Virus record (IMG/VR): IMGVR_UViG_3300042691_045800
Location: 1-42,622 of that record
Strand: one strand, 5' to 3'
Length of the DNA: 42,622 bases
From: a virus
Part shown: in pieces, positions 5,400 to 12,195 of the stretch
Layout: every line of letters starts with the position of its first letter
How positions within the stretch are numbered: position 1 is the stretch's first letter
Translations under genes and position numbers: made by a program
Notes under the pieces: generated by a model
Databases searched by the model: none
Told to the model about the DNA's origin: nothing
What the model saw: the letters and a program-made list of their open reading frames with translations, nothing else

Positions 5400-6203
5400 T
5401 TGCCCTACAAGATTAATGACGAAGAAATAAAGATCCTGAGGGGTAAGCCACACATAGCCAGGCTTGTATATTACGAAATGCGCTCTGTTATGGACTTTGA
5501 GACAGGCGTTGTTGGGAGATACAGAAGAATCTCTGAAAGGTTCTTTATTGAGTCGCTCGAAGTAGAAAGTTCAAACGGTATTCAGGGGTCGAAACCGACT
5601 AGAGGACAGATAAGAGCGGCGCTAAAAACCCTTGAAAAAATAGGGTTAATTGAGCCTCTAGGGGGGTATTGTTTTTTGCTTAAAATAGCCACAAGGGATG
5701 ACCAGGCGAGAAATAAACTGAGCCAGATCTCAACCAGATCTGAACCAGAAAAAAAACATGATATTTCTTTTGAATTCAATGACATACAGTGTACAGAAAA
5801 TAACATCTCAGCCAGAACTGAGCCAGATCTCAACCCACCTCCGGTAATACCGGAAGAACCGGTATATAAACATAAAAAACATTATCGTCCAAAACAGCTT
5901 GATTCACCTGACGGTGAACGACTGTTTCAAGAATTTTGGAATCTTTATCCAAGGAAGGAAGCGAAGAAGAAAACGTTGTTGGCATGGAAAAGCAAAAAGC
6001 TTGCCAAGCAGTGGGATGAGATCCGCGCCGATCTCGAAAGCCGTGAATGGCCTGACAATGCCCAATTCATCATGCTGCCCACAACCTATCTGAACGGGGA
6101 GCGTTGGAAGGATAGTGTTGCACAAAGGGCGGAGGAAGACGCTGCTGAGCAAGAGATGATGGAGCGATTAAGTAAAAAGTTGGAGGGGAAGAAATGGGAT
6201 TAG
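5400..6203 (+). CDS. Replication initiator (lambda O-like / replisome organiser)
   Basis: The start is TTG at 5400, nine bases after AAAAGGA; no upstream ATG is in frame and the residues just after it (KINDEEIKILRGKPHIARLV) look conserved. The N-terminal domain, residues 1-90, is a winged-helix type region (IARLVYYEMRSVMDFETGVVG, then GQIRAALKTLEKIGLIEPL) that would bind origin DNA. A low-complexity linker follows (residues 100-155), whose DNA carries iterons. The C-terminal domain has FQEFWNLYPRKEAKKK and FIMLPTTYLNGERWKD, the signature of phage initiator proteins that recruit the helicase loader. Length 267 fits. It overlaps the next gene by 10 bases. Confidence 0.85.
   Translation: MPYKINDEEIKILRGKPHIARLVYYEMRSVMDFETGVVGRYRRISERFFIESLEVESSNGIQGSKPTRGQIRAALKTLEKIGLIEPLGGYCFLLKIATRDDQARNKLSQISTRSEPEKKHDISFEFNDIQCTENNISARTEPDLNPPPVIPEEPVYKHKKHYRPKQLDSPDGERLFQEFWNLYPRKEAKKKTLLAWKSKKLAKQWDEIRADLESREWPDNAQFIMLPTTYLNGERWKDSVAQRAEEDAAEQEMMERLSKKLEGKKWD
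5723..5833. other. Candidate origin of replication: 11-bp iterons inside the initiator gene
   Basis: CCAGATCT/CCAGAAxx words recur with an exact 11-base period at 5723, 5734 and 5745, and again at 5812 and 5823. The two clusters are separated by about 60 bases of AT-rich DNA. Iterons plus AT-rich sequence in the linker of an O-like gene is the architecture of lambdoid origins. The encoded linker peptide is repetitive as a result (ISTRSEPE, SARTEPDL). Confidence 0.65.
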
Positions 6204-6733
6204 CCGAATATCGGTATCAGTTTGACTGGCTTTGCGAAATATTTGCCAGAAAAAAGCCGCCAGCCAAGTGGGTTGAGATGTATATGGGGATCTTGACCGA
6301 GTTTCCGATTGGTGCCGTTGAGACAGCGATTGCCAGTGTTGCCAAATCGTCCAAATCCTTTCCTTCCGCTGCCGAAGTAGAGGCGGCCTGTGTCCTTGCT
6401 AGAAACAATCTTCGGTCAACTTCGCCCAGCGCACGAAATCAGCTTCCGTGCGAATATCGCGACCCCAAAGAATCCAAAGCATCCAAAAGTTTGTGCACAA
6501 AGTTCGCGGACGATAATGACGCCACCTATTCGCGCCTACAGTTTCATGCCGTGTATTGCTCGTGGCATGGGCAGCTAGCGTATGCAAAGCTATTTCCACA
6601 AAGCACGACCGCCGATTCAGCTAGGGCTATTTTGACCACAGCGAAGAAAGAGGTGGCCGGAATACCCCAAGACATGCCTTTAAACGTCACCAGTATGGCC
6701 CAGGCAGCACGATCAGTGCTAAAGGCAGGCTAG
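6194..6733 (+). CDS. Probable replicative helicase loader (lambda P-like)
   Basis: The 179-residue product has WLCEIFARKKPPAKWVEMYM and FPIGAVETAIASVAKSSKSFPSAAEVEAAC, the style of phage P/DnaC-type loader N-terminal domains (WxxxL..., FPxxxE). GGAGGGGAAGAA precedes the ATG, and the gene overlaps the initiator by 10 bases, as O and P genes commonly do. There is no Walker motif, so it is not a DnaC ATPase. It would deliver the host DnaB helicase to the origin. The call rests on context plus weak motifs. Confidence 0.6.
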   Translation: MGLAEYRYQFDWLCEIFARKKPPAKWVEMYMGILTEFPIGAVETAIASVAKSSKSFPSAAEVEAACVLARNNLRSTSPSARNQLPCEYRDPKESKASKSLCTKFADDNDATYSRLQFHAVYCSWHGQLAYAKLFPQSTTADSARAILTTAKKEVAGIPQDMPLNVTSMAQAARSVLKAG

Positions 6734-6820
6734 GGTAGCGGCAAGAAATCAGCGTGCCGTAAAACGCTTTAAATCGCATTTAAATGATATTGTATTAAAA
6801 TTAAACAGAAGGGGGAAATG

Positions 6821-6976
6821 ATGGCAAGCAAAAAAGAACTGGAAGAGAAAATCACCGGTTTAGAAAAACAGCTTGAAAAGCTGGATCTTAAATATGTTTC
6901 GTTGTTTTACGATATATCTCGTTTGCAGAATGATCTTAGGAGATTATGGGAAGCCAGCCTTACCTACACAAAATAA
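6821..6976 (+). CDS. Small coiled-coil protein, 51 aa
   Basis: ATG at 6821 (a tandem ATG is at 6818) follows AAGGGGG. The product, MASKKELEEKITGLEKQLEK followed by LDLKYVSLFYDISRLQNDLR, is a clear heptad coiled coil. No family recognised. It is preceded by an 85-base gap with weak hairpins (AGCG...CGCT) and AT-rich DNA that could hold a promoter. Confidence 0.6.
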   Translation: MASKKELEEKITGLEKQLEKLDLKYVSLFYDISRLQNDLRRLWEASLTYTK

Positions 6977-7058
6977 TCTATTTGAGCTTATTTTTAATCA
7001 CCTCGGTTTAAGACCGGATGATTCGTTAAAACTAATCAAAAAAGGGGAAGAAGAATGA
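6930..7058 (+). CDS. Possible small protein, 42 aa, overlapping its neighbours
   Basis: ATG 6930 gives MILGDYGKPALPTQNNLFEL and ends LIKKGEEE. A longer frame from a TTG at 6873 has no ribosome site. Its 3' end overlaps the next ATG by four bases (ATGA), which suggests coupling, but 47 bases overlap the preceding gene in another frame and the start has no good ribosome site. Confidence 0.35.
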   Translation: MILGDYGKPALPTQNNLFELIFNHLGLRPDDSLKLIKKGEEE

Positions 7059-7375
7059 AAGAGGGCAGTCCAATAACGCTAGATGAGTTTTTTGAACATC
7101 TAAAACAATCGGTTCGCAAACCAGGCAAGCCAGACAAAAATGAAACGCAATTCTTCATGAAAAAAGATTTGTATGGTCGTCCCTCAGTTTATTTTCAAGA
7201 CCATGAGGGGGAGATTCAGCAGATCCTTTATTTTGAGAGAGATGAAAGCGGGCGGTTCAGGGTGAAACTCATTTGCCTGGAATATGCCGACGAAAGCACA
7301 AAGGAACAATTTTCTTTGACGCCGGATGACGATTATGTATTCAACAGTGTTTTCGGGGGCAAACCCTGGTTGTAA
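7055..7375 (+). CDS. Hypothetical phage protein, 106 aa
   Basis: The ATG has AAAAGGGGAAGAAG upstream. The product is soluble and mixed alpha/beta: ITLDEFFEHLKQSVRKPGKP, then beta-like RPSVYFQDHEGEIQQILYFE and a C-terminal FSLTPDDDYVFNSVFGGKPWL. No family recognised. It is part of the right early operon. Confidence 0.65.
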   Translation: MKEGSPITLDEFFEHLKQSVRKPGKPDKNETQFFMKKDLYGRPSVYFQDHEGEIQQILYFERDESGRFRVKLICLEYADESTKEQFSLTPDDDYVFNSVFGGKPWL

Positions 7376-7464
7376 GTATTTTGAACGAGATGCCCCTTAC
7401 CCCTTCTGATTTCTTCTTTGTATGAGGATATGATAGTGGTTGTTGGGCCAACGGGAGTTGAGTA

Positions 7465-7767
7465 ATGAGTAAATATACACAATTTGCGGAACGGATGACA
7501 CGGCTTGAGGAGCGCGCAGACCGCCAAGAAAATCAAATAGAGCTGTTATTTGAACAAAATAAAATGCTTAGGGAATATCTGGGTGTTTGTATTGCTTCAA
7601 AGCCTTTATTTCAGACCATTTTGGGCCCAGTGGTAATGGAGCGGGTCATAGAGGAAAGGGGTGTCAGTAAGATTGGCGCAATCATGGAGTTTCTTGAGGC
7701 TGAGTTCCACACAGAGCCCGCTTGCGATGAAAAGCTAACGGTGAGGGTCAAAAAAAATGGCAAGTAA
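7465..7767 (+). CDS. Coiled-coil hypothetical protein, 100 aa
   Basis: The N-terminal half (RMTRLEERADRQENQIELLF) is a strong coiled coil and the C-terminal half is globular (VVMERVIEERGVSKIGAIME). GGGAG precedes the ATG. It overlaps the next small gene by 11 bases. No family recognised. Confidence 0.65.
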   Translation: MSKYTQFAERMTRLEERADRQENQIELLFEQNKMLREYLGVCIASKPLFQTILGPVVMERVIEERGVSKIGAIMEFLEAEFHTEPACDEKLTVRVKKNGK

Positions 7768-7927
7768 AGATTTTGTTAAAAATAGATTGGATTTTTTAGA
7801 GCATCGCACAACATCGTTGATGAACATGATAGATGCTATGTGTCGTTCAATGCGCAGAGATTTTAAAATAATGGAAAAGGATGGCGAAAAATTTATTGTT
7901 TGGGAGGAGGTTAAAAATGAAGATTGA
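7757..7927 (+). CDS. Small helical protein, 56 aa
   Basis: ATG 7757 overlaps the previous gene's end. The product is MASKDFVKNRLDFLEHRTTS..., a Met/Arg-rich helix ending in KFIVWEEVKNED. The AAAGCTAACGGTGAGGG stretch gives a GAGG ribosome site. It overlaps the next start by 11 bases, continuing the chain of overlapping genes. No family recognised. Confidence 0.55.
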   Translation: MASKDFVKNRLDFLEHRTTSLMNMIDAMCRSMRRDFKIMEKDGEKFIVWEEVKNED

Positions 7928-8129
7928 GATGGGGTTGTTTGGATTTTTAACCGCAATGCTTGTAATACTGAAGGCTTGCGGAGTGATTGCGTGCTCATGG
8001 TGGTGGGTGTTCTCGCCATTATGGTTACCTTTTGCTATTTGGCTTTGTGCGGGATGTGCGTTGATAGTTTTTTATGGGGTGCTTTTCACCCTGAGAATAC
8101 TTTTTGACTGGTTTATTAAAAACCGATGA
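7917..8129 (+). CDS. Small two-pass membrane protein (SWWWV family)
   Basis: ATG 7917 has an ideal GGAGGAGG six bases upstream; the longer frame from 7881 is rejected. The 70-residue product has two hydrophobic segments: GFLTAMLVILKACGVIA and LPFAIWLCAGCALIVFYGVL. Between them is SWWWVFSPLWLPF, the conserved core of a common small phage membrane protein that databases label 'transmembrane Fragile-X-F'. Function is unknown. Confidence 0.75.
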   Translation: MKIEMGLFGFLTAMLVILKACGVIACSWWWVFSPLWLPFAIWLCAGCALIVFYGVLFTLRILFDWFIKNR

Positions 8130-8440
8130 TTAAAGTATTACAGGAAGAGTTCCCATTTATTGATGAGCCAGAACAGCGGCTCATTAGTGCTATTATTTTT
8201 CAAGCCGTTTTGGACGGGTGTAAGACACGACAGATTGATTATAATGATGAGATATTAGCGGATGGGAATGGCAATAAGGAAGCGGCTAGGCATTGGTTTA
8301 TTTGCCCGACATCATCATTTCCAATTTATTGCGAACTGGCTGGATTTGATACGGATACAGTGCGCAAACATGCGTTGATGGCATTTGAAAAATATGATGC
8401 TAATCCAGTCAACAGGGAGTCACGGCTAAATGAAAAATAA
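8126..8440 (+). CDS. Conserved phage protein, 104 aa
   Basis: It overlaps the membrane protein gene by four bases. The product has ISAIIFQAVLDGCKTR, then EAARHWFICPTSSFPIYCELAGFDTDTVRKHA, matching a recurrent phage motif of the form A..W.......F...CELAG.D...VR. Members are usually small proteins in early or replication regions; activity is unknown. Confidence 0.7.
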   Translation: MIKVLQEEFPFIDEPEQRLISAIIFQAVLDGCKTRQIDYNDEILADGNGNKEAARHWFICPTSSFPIYCELAGFDTDTVRKHALMAFEKYDANPVNRESRLNEK

Positions 8441-8774
8441 ATTTAATGCAAAAAAATGCGAGGCGGATGGCTATAGTTTTGATTCAAAAAAAGAAATGAA
8501 TTATTACCTAAGCCATTTAAAACCACGCCTACAAAGCGGTGAAATATCTGACCTGGAATTGCAGCCTTGTTATACGTTGCATCCAGGATTTAAGGATTTT
8601 CTTGGACGCAAAAGAATTGCAATAACTTATACGCCTGATTTCAAATATTATGATAAAGTTGATAAGCAATGGGTGATTGTTGATGTGAAGGGATTTCGTA
8701 CGGATGTTTATAAGATTAAGCTCAAGCTTTTTTTAAAACTGTTGCCAGAAAATACCATTTTTATTGAGGCGTAG
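8430..8774 (+). CDS. DUF1064-type phage nuclease-like protein
   Basis: The 114-residue product begins KNKFNAKKCEADGYSFDSKKEMNYY and has LQSGEISDLELQPCYTLHP, YTPDFKYYD and WVIVDVKG, then YKIKLKLFLKLLP. These are the DUF1064 signatures. The PDF...VDVKG arrangement matches a PD-(D/E)XK/VRR-Nuc-type catalytic core. Such proteins sit in phage replication regions and may act as Holliday-junction or branch nucleases in place of RusA. It overlaps the preceding gene by 11 bases. Confidence 0.85.
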   Translation: MKNKFNAKKCEADGYSFDSKKEMNYYLSHLKPRLQSGEISDLELQPCYTLHPGFKDFLGRKRIAITYTPDFKYYDKVDKQWVIVDVKGFRTDVYKIKLKLFLKLLPENTIFIEA

Positions 8775-8776
8775 AT

Positions 8777-9022
8777 ATGAACGATGAAGTAAATCATCCC
8801 GAACATTATACATCATCTAGCGCGGTATGCAGTTCGTGCGGACATGGCATAGAATGTATTGATATTACAAGGCACCTGTCTTTCAATATCGGCAACGCCA
8901 TAAAATACATCTGGCGGCATGAAAAGAAAGACGGTATTAAATCGCTCAAAAAGGCTATTTGGTATTTGAATGATCAAATTAAATTATTAGGGGGAGGCAG
9001 TGTTTCCAATGATGACAACTAA
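8777..9022 (+). CDS. DUF3310 protein
   Basis: The 81-residue product has VNHPEHYTSS, ECIDITRHLSFNIGNAIKYI, WRHEKKDGIKSLKKAIWYLN, the complete DUF3310 signature, with an inserted zinc-like CSSCGHGIEC. The family is widespread in phages, is sometimes annotated as a nucleotide kinase, and has no proven activity that I know of. Confidence 0.88.
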   Translation: MNDEVNHPEHYTSSSAVCSSCGHGIECIDITRHLSFNIGNAIKYIWRHEKKDGIKSLKKAIWYLNDQIKLLGGGSVSNDDN

Positions 9023-9158
9023 GGTTATAACAATAACTGAAAAAAATGCGCACGGCACAGCGTCGCACAGTGACATTGATTTTGCGGTTGATCCGTGGAC
9101 AATGACGATTGTTGGTGTATTGGCTGGGGTGTTATTGGTTAGGTGGTTAGTGAAATGA
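9009..9158 (+). CDS. Small membrane protein, 49 aa
   Basis: Tandem ATGs at 9009 and 9012 overlap the end of the DUF3310 gene; GGGGGAGG lies 11 bases upstream. The product has a polar N-terminus (MMTTKVITITEKNAHGTASH) and a C-terminal transmembrane segment (TIVGVLAGVLLVRWLVK). No family recognised. Confidence 0.55.
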   Translation: MMTTKVITITEKNAHGTASHSDIDFAVDPWTMTIVGVLAGVLLVRWLVK

Positions 9159-9184
9159 GTTTAAAAAATTTATAGGGGCATAAA

Positions 9185-9616
9185 ATGATTGATTGGATTG
9201 ACGTTAAAGACAGGTTGCCAGTCGCTGGGGATGGTAAGAAATATTTGGTTACTTATCAAACATATTATTCGCGCGCCCTTGAACGCTTCATATGCCGCAA
9301 AGAGCAGCAATTTGAGCTTTTGGAGTATGGCGTGGAGCATGGGGGTGTTAATTCTAAGTGGACTTTGTCTGGGGATGAATTTTTTGCAACCCATTGGGCT
9401 GAGATCAATAGCCCACAAGAGCAAACACTTGCAGATAAGCCAATTAATGATTCCTTTCGGACATTTGTCAAATTTGGATCATCGGTTCCATCTTTTGAAA
9501 TTCCTGAAGATCCGGTTGACAAAGAGCTGACCAAAGAAATTGATGAGGCGATCAATAAGGCTGCTGATAGTATTAGTAAATCGGTTAAGAAGGCTTGGAA
9601 GAAGGTATTTGGGTGA
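9185..9616 (+). CDS. DUF551-like protein with C-terminal helical extension
   Basis: Residues 1-75 match DUF551: MIDWIDVKDRLPVAGDGKKY at the start and ATHWAEINSP at the end. The remaining 65 residues are an extra acidic/basic helical tail (DKELTKEIDEAINKAAD, KKAWKKVFG). Ribosome site TATAGGGGC. Function unknown; the family is common among phage and prophage small genes. Confidence 0.75.
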   Translation: MIDWIDVKDRLPVAGDGKKYLVTYQTYYSRALERFICRKEQQFELLEYGVEHGGVNSKWTLSGDEFFATHWAEINSPQEQTLADKPINDSFRTFVKFGSSVPSFEIPEDPVDKELTKEIDEAINKAADSISKSVKKAWKKVFG

Positions 9617-9894
9617 ATAAATATATAAGAAAACCCGTCGCTGTCGAGGCGTTTCAATGGAAGGGCGATGTAAATGATTTTCCTGACGAGCGCGATTTTA
9701 TCATATGCAGCAAAGGCCACGTTTCTTATCATCCAATCACTGGTCTGCCCATTCGGCAAGAGGACGTGGCGTGGATAAGTACGCCGCATGGTATGCAAAG
9801 GATTTATTGTGGTGACTGGGTTATAAGAGATGCGGATGGTGATTGGTCTGTCTGCAAAGATCATTTTGACGCGCTGTATGAGCCTGTTTTATGA
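9613..9894 (+). CDS. Conserved phage protein (GDWI family), 93 aa
   Basis: The start is GTG 9613, overlapping the previous stop (GTGA), with AAGAAGG upstream; the earlier TTG is rejected. The product has YIRKPVAVEAFQWKG at the N-terminus, ISTPHGMQRIYCGDWVIRDA and CKDHFDALYEPV at the C-terminus. This is a very common phage family defined by ...V..GDWII.G..GE.Y.CKPDIFE..YE. Function is unknown. Confidence 0.82.
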   Translation: MNKYIRKPVAVEAFQWKGDVNDFPDERDFIICSKGHVSYHPITGLPIRQEDVAWISTPHGMQRIYCGDWVIRDADGDWSVCKDHFDALYEPVL

Positions 9895-9921
9895 TAAAAA
9901 GATATTGTTGGAGCAGAATAC

Positions 9922-10194
9922 ATGAAAGAGAAGTACCCCTCCGGTCAACCCTGTGATAATTATAGAGCAAGCATATGCTCATGGGAATTAGAATTTTCGT
10001 TTCTGACTCGTGAGCAATGCCTGAAATTTATTAATTTGTGGCTAACTGAGTTTTTGCCGCCAACCAAGATTACGTATCAAGAAAACTCGGACGACACGCA
10101 TAGTGTATTGATTGAGAACGGTGGCTGGGCGCATAATCTAACGCGATTAGCTGAGCTATTAGAATTGTGTGATTACAATGCCGGCTGTGAATGA
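9922..10194 (+). CDS. Hypothetical protein, 90 aa
   Basis: ATG 9922 with TTGGAGCAG upstream. The product is soluble: WELEFSFLTREQCLKFINLW, then TYQENSDDTHSVLIENGGWA. No family recognised. It overlaps the next gene. Confidence 0.6.
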   Translation: MKEKYPSGQPCDNYRASICSWELEFSFLTREQCLKFINLWLTEFLPPTKITYQENSDDTHSVLIENGGWAHNLTRLAELLELCDYNAGCE

Positions 10195-10432
10195 GATTGT
10201 ATATCATTGCAAGAAATGTGGTGCTTTGACCAGGTGGCAGTGCTATTTATTTGGAAAATATTTTAAGTGTAAGATTTGCTGGAGAAATCTTTCAAATAAC
10301 TATGCCGCGAGATCTCCGCGGCAATTTGAAAGAATAATGAAACATATGGATTCTTTTGACTTCAAGCAAAGCCCAGCAGAATATACGATTGATGAGCTGA
10401 AAAATGATATTTCTGACCCATTTAATGATTAA
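10178..10432 (+). CDS. Zinc-ribbon-like protein, 84 aa
   Basis: ATG 10178 is preferred over the GTG three codons upstream, though neither has a strong ribosome site. Residues 7-35 contain HCKKCGALTRWQ and FKCKICWRN, two CxxC knuckles of a zinc ribbon. The remainder is polar. It is the last gene of the right early operon; a strong promoter starts right after its stop. Confidence 0.65.
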   Translation: MPAVNEIVYHCKKCGALTRWQCYLFGKYFKCKICWRNLSNNYAARSPRQFERIMKHMDSFDFKQSPAEYTIDELKNDISDPFND

Positions 10433-10436
10433 TTAC

Positions 10437-10465
10437 TTGATTGTATAAAGTATATTTGGTATGAT
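10437..10465 (+). promoter_or_regulatory. Extended -10 promoter for the structured RNA and tRNA-Pro
   Basis: TTGATT (10437-10442) is exactly 17 bases from TATGAT (10460-10465), and TGG directly before the -10 makes it an extended -10 promoter. There is no coding frame behind it: the transcript would begin near 10472 and carry only structured sequence and tRNA-Pro. Confidence 0.75.
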
Positions 10466-10471
10466 GTGGAC

Positions 10472-10729
10472 TTCATGTTGAAATCATAGTAAAAGGCCTC
10501 GCCCGCTGCTGTTAATTATATTGCTGATTATCGGAAATATGGTTGCAGTACGGCGGGGTTGTCTCTTGCAAAAACATTCATTCTGGCCGGTGCTTGAGTG
10601 AATATCAAGGGTTGGGAGCACCCGACCGACACTGTCTGGCCTTGGCGCATACCAGGGTCAGCGGGGTTTCTTTCATATACCTTTAGTGTATAGCGAATAT
10701 TCGGGGTCGTTTAGGCGGCTCTAGCTTAT
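10472..10729 (+). ncRNA. Unidentified structured RNA upstream of tRNA-Pro
   Basis: About 255 bases without a credible open frame fold into several strong helices. CCTCGCC (10497-10503) pairs with GGCGGGG (10552-10558), extended by CTGC/GCAG. GGTGCT (10589-10594) pairs with AGCACC (10617-10622), with an alternative GGTTGGG/CCCGACC helix at 10610-10627. CTGGCCTTGG (10636-10645) pairs over ten positions with CCAGGGTCAG (10652-10661) around a six-base loop. TATAC/GTATA follows at 10676-10692. It has its own strong promoter and ends at the tRNA. It does not look like tmRNA, RNase P RNA, SRP RNA or 6S RNA. It could be a regulatory RNA or a long tRNA precursor leader. Confidence 0.6.
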
Positions 10730-10806
10730 CTGGGACTAGCTCAATCTGGTGGAGCGCCTGCTTTGGGAGCAGGAGGCTGTGGGTTCAAATCCTACGTCCT
10801 AGACCA
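10730..10806 (+). tRNA. tRNA-Pro (TGG anticodon)
   Basis: A complete cloverleaf: acceptor CTGGGAC/GTCCTAG, D-stem GCTC/GAGC, anticodon stem CCTGC/GCAGG with loop TTTGGGA (anticodon TGG), T-arm GTGGG-TTCAAAT-CCTAC, discriminator A and encoded CCA. It reads CCA/CCN proline codons. The 3' end is four bases from the end of a convergent gene. Confidence 0.96.
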
Positions 10807-10809
10807 TTT

Positions 10810-11013
10810 TCAATTATTTGCCTTTCTGCCAGGCTTGTCTGGTTTAAATGACTCTAATGAGTCGCCAACGATGATCCATAATCTGTCCGATATTTTGTAG
10901 CCCTCCAAAGCTTTGGTTTGACACAAATAACGCATGTGTGAATGAGAATACATGCGGCCCGTCTTGTTTTTTAGATAGTCAATTGCGCTGCTTATTGTGT
11001 AGTGCTTGCTCAT
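10810..11013 (-). CDS. Small HTH protein (excisionase/MerR-like fold), 67 aa
   Basis: The product MSKHYTISSAIDYLKNKTGR, then YSHSHMRYLCQTKALEGYKI and DRLWIIVGDSLESF, reads as a helix-turn-helix with a following wing (HTH_17-like). It is the last gene of the short leftward operon, convergent with tRNA-Pro. An Xis role would be natural for this fold but no integrase is visible, so a regulatory role is equally likely. Confidence 0.6.
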   Translation of the reverse strand: MSKHYTISSAIDYLKNKTGRMYSHSHMRYLCQTKALEGYKISDRLWIIVGDSLESFKPDKPGRKANN

Positions 11014-11387
11014 TCTGTTCGCCCAATTAATTCTTTTATTTGATCACATAGAGACAAAATGGCTTGCTCTCTTTTTTGTTTGTTTGAATCTTGCTCGAGA
11101 CGGGGTTTAATTATTAGTTCAACTTGCCACAGCAATTCCTTAACTACCTCTGCGTATTTTTCAAAACGACAATTTTCGTTTGCTGCAGATATTTCGTTTT
11201 TCGCCCACTGCACAGATTCGTTTATTTTTTTAAGCGCGTTTAGATACTGTTCTTCTTTTGTCATTTTCTTCTCCCCGGTGTTTGTGCTTCTGCCTTTTAC
11301 AATTGAGTCACCAAATTGCCATTTTACAATTGGGCCACCAATTTGCCATTTTTCAACTAGGTCTAAAAAACGTTTTGTTTCTGTCAT
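11010..11387 (-). CDS. Hypothetical protein with duplicated N-terminal segment, 125 aa
   Basis: The ATG at 11387 is coupled to the upstream stop by TAATG with GAGG upstream. An internal ATG at MTKEEQYLNALKK also has a fine ribosome site (GGGGAGAAG), so two forms are possible. Residues 12-32 repeat a nine-residue motif (EKWQIGGPIV, VKWQFGDSIV) encoded by a 27-bp tandem DNA repeat at 11295-11348. The C-terminal part is helical and charged. No family recognised. Confidence 0.6.
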   Translation of the reverse strand: MTETKRFLDLVEKWQIGGPIVKWQFGDSIVKGRSTNTGEKKMTKEEQYLNALKKINESVQWAKNEISAANENCRFEKYAEVVKELLWQVELIIKPRLEQDSNKQKREQAILSLCDQIKELIGRTE

Positions 11388-11722
11388 TATCTATCATCCT
11401 CTAACTGCTCATAATATTCTTGACATTTTTCATCGTCAATATTGTGACAGAACTCATCAAAAAAGCCTTCGTGGCCGCAATTTGGGCAGTTGTAAAAGCT
11501 TTCTAATTTGTTGCCGTTCATCATAACGACTTGCCCGTCTTCGTTAGTTAAAAAGACATTCCCGCTGTTGATGTTCATTGCCGCAACCATCGTTGAATCA
11601 TCAAAATCCTTTGGTATCCCCTGAGTTTCACATGCCGCCAATAATTCCATTAGCATACCTTTTTCTCTGTTGCCGAATCTAGATAGATCTGTTTTGACTA
11701 TTTCGTTTTGCTCGTTATGCAT
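11387..11722 (-). CDS. Conserved phage protein with zinc knuckle, 111 aa
   Basis: The product contains KTDLSRFGNREKGMLMELL, IPKDFDDSTMVAAMNINSG, VFLTNEDGQVVMMNGNKLE and YNCPNCGHEGFFDEF. I recognise this as a widespread small phage family (NSGYVFLTN..QVAMMNG.KLE...CP.CGHEG). A single CxxC plus downstream Cys/His could bind zinc. Function unknown. Confidence 0.8.
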   Translation of the reverse strand: MHNEQNEIVKTDLSRFGNREKGMLMELLAACETQGIPKDFDDSTMVAAMNINSGNVFLTNEDGQVVMMNGNKLESFYNCPNCGHEGFFDEFCHNIDDEKCQEYYEQLEDDR

Positions 11723-11767
11723 TTTTATTTCTCCGTTTAATTGCCCCCGAGTTAACGGGATATTGAT

Positions 11768-11932
11768 TTAATTGAACAGCATTATTATTTGTTGTCCCGC
11801 GTAAAAAATATATGCGAGCGACAATATTCCATAGCTAAAACTTGTGAATTTTCCGTCAGATCGAACGGCTAATGTAATTGATAGATTGACAATCATCAGC
11901 GAAACGAGAATGTTAAATATTGCATCAATCAT
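11768..11932 (-). CDS. Small two-pass membrane protein, 54 aa
   Basis: ATG 11932 with AAGGAA upstream. Two hydrophobic segments, IFNILVSLMIVNLSITLAV and YGILSLAYIFYAG, separated by a short charged turn (RSDGKF), predict a membrane hairpin. It was missed by length cut-offs but is well placed between two genes of the same operon. Confidence 0.6.
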   Translation of the reverse strand: MIDAIFNILVSLMIVNLSITLAVRSDGKFTSFSYGILSLAYIFYAGQQIIMLFN

Positions 11933-11962
11933 AATATTAAATTCCTTTTTTATTTAGCTTAT

Positions 11963-12148
11963 TTAACAGTATCTATTGAAAACGATTTCTGAGCATGATT
12001 TTAGTTCTTGCTCGTAAATATCAGAATTTATATAGCCGTCCTCATCTGTCCAGAGTTGTTGACGTTCATTCATTAGATTTTCGAGCTCAGCATTCATTTC
12101 AGATAATTGGCTTTTTGTATATCCCGAGGTGTTGTCTTGTGTAAACAT
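11963..12148 (-). CDS. Conserved small phage protein, 61 aa
   Basis: The product holds GYTKSQLSEMNAELENLMNE, a motif (Y...L..LNAE) common in small phage proteins, and a C-terminal acidic helix. AAAGGAG precedes the ATG at 12148. It is the first gene of the short leftward operon behind a consensus promoter. Function unknown. Confidence 0.75.
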   Translation of the reverse strand: MFTQDNTSGYTKSQLSEMNAELENLMNERQQLWTDEDGYINSDIYEQELKSCSEIVFNRYC

Positions 12149-12169
12149 TTTAAATCTCCTTTTGTTGTT

Positions 12170-12187
12170 ACAGTCGTGATTGACTGT
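12170..12187. promoter_or_regulatory. Inverted repeat at the start of the short leftward transcript
   Basis: ACAGTC (12170-12175) and GACTGT (12182-12187) are separated by six bases, at the expected transcription start. The repeat could be an operator or a 5' stabilising hairpin. Confidence 0.45.
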
Positions 12188-12195
12188 ATGAATGA

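Noticed and set aside
6873-7058. 61-aa frame starting at TTG 6873
   Set aside because: It starts inside another gene with no ribosome site; only the shorter ATG form is kept, at low confidence.
7431-7466. Frame of about 11 aa before 7465
   Set aside because: Too short, and only a TAATG-like joint supports it.
10472-10729. Assignment of the RNA to tmRNA, RNase P RNA, SRP RNA or 6S RNA
   Set aside because: The sequence lacks the conserved words of these RNAs, such as the SRP GGAAGCAGCC loop.
10730-10806. tRNA-Pro as an attachment site of the phage
   Set aside because: No integrase, no second copy of the tRNA 3' end and a complete gene with its own promoter; more likely a cargo tRNA.
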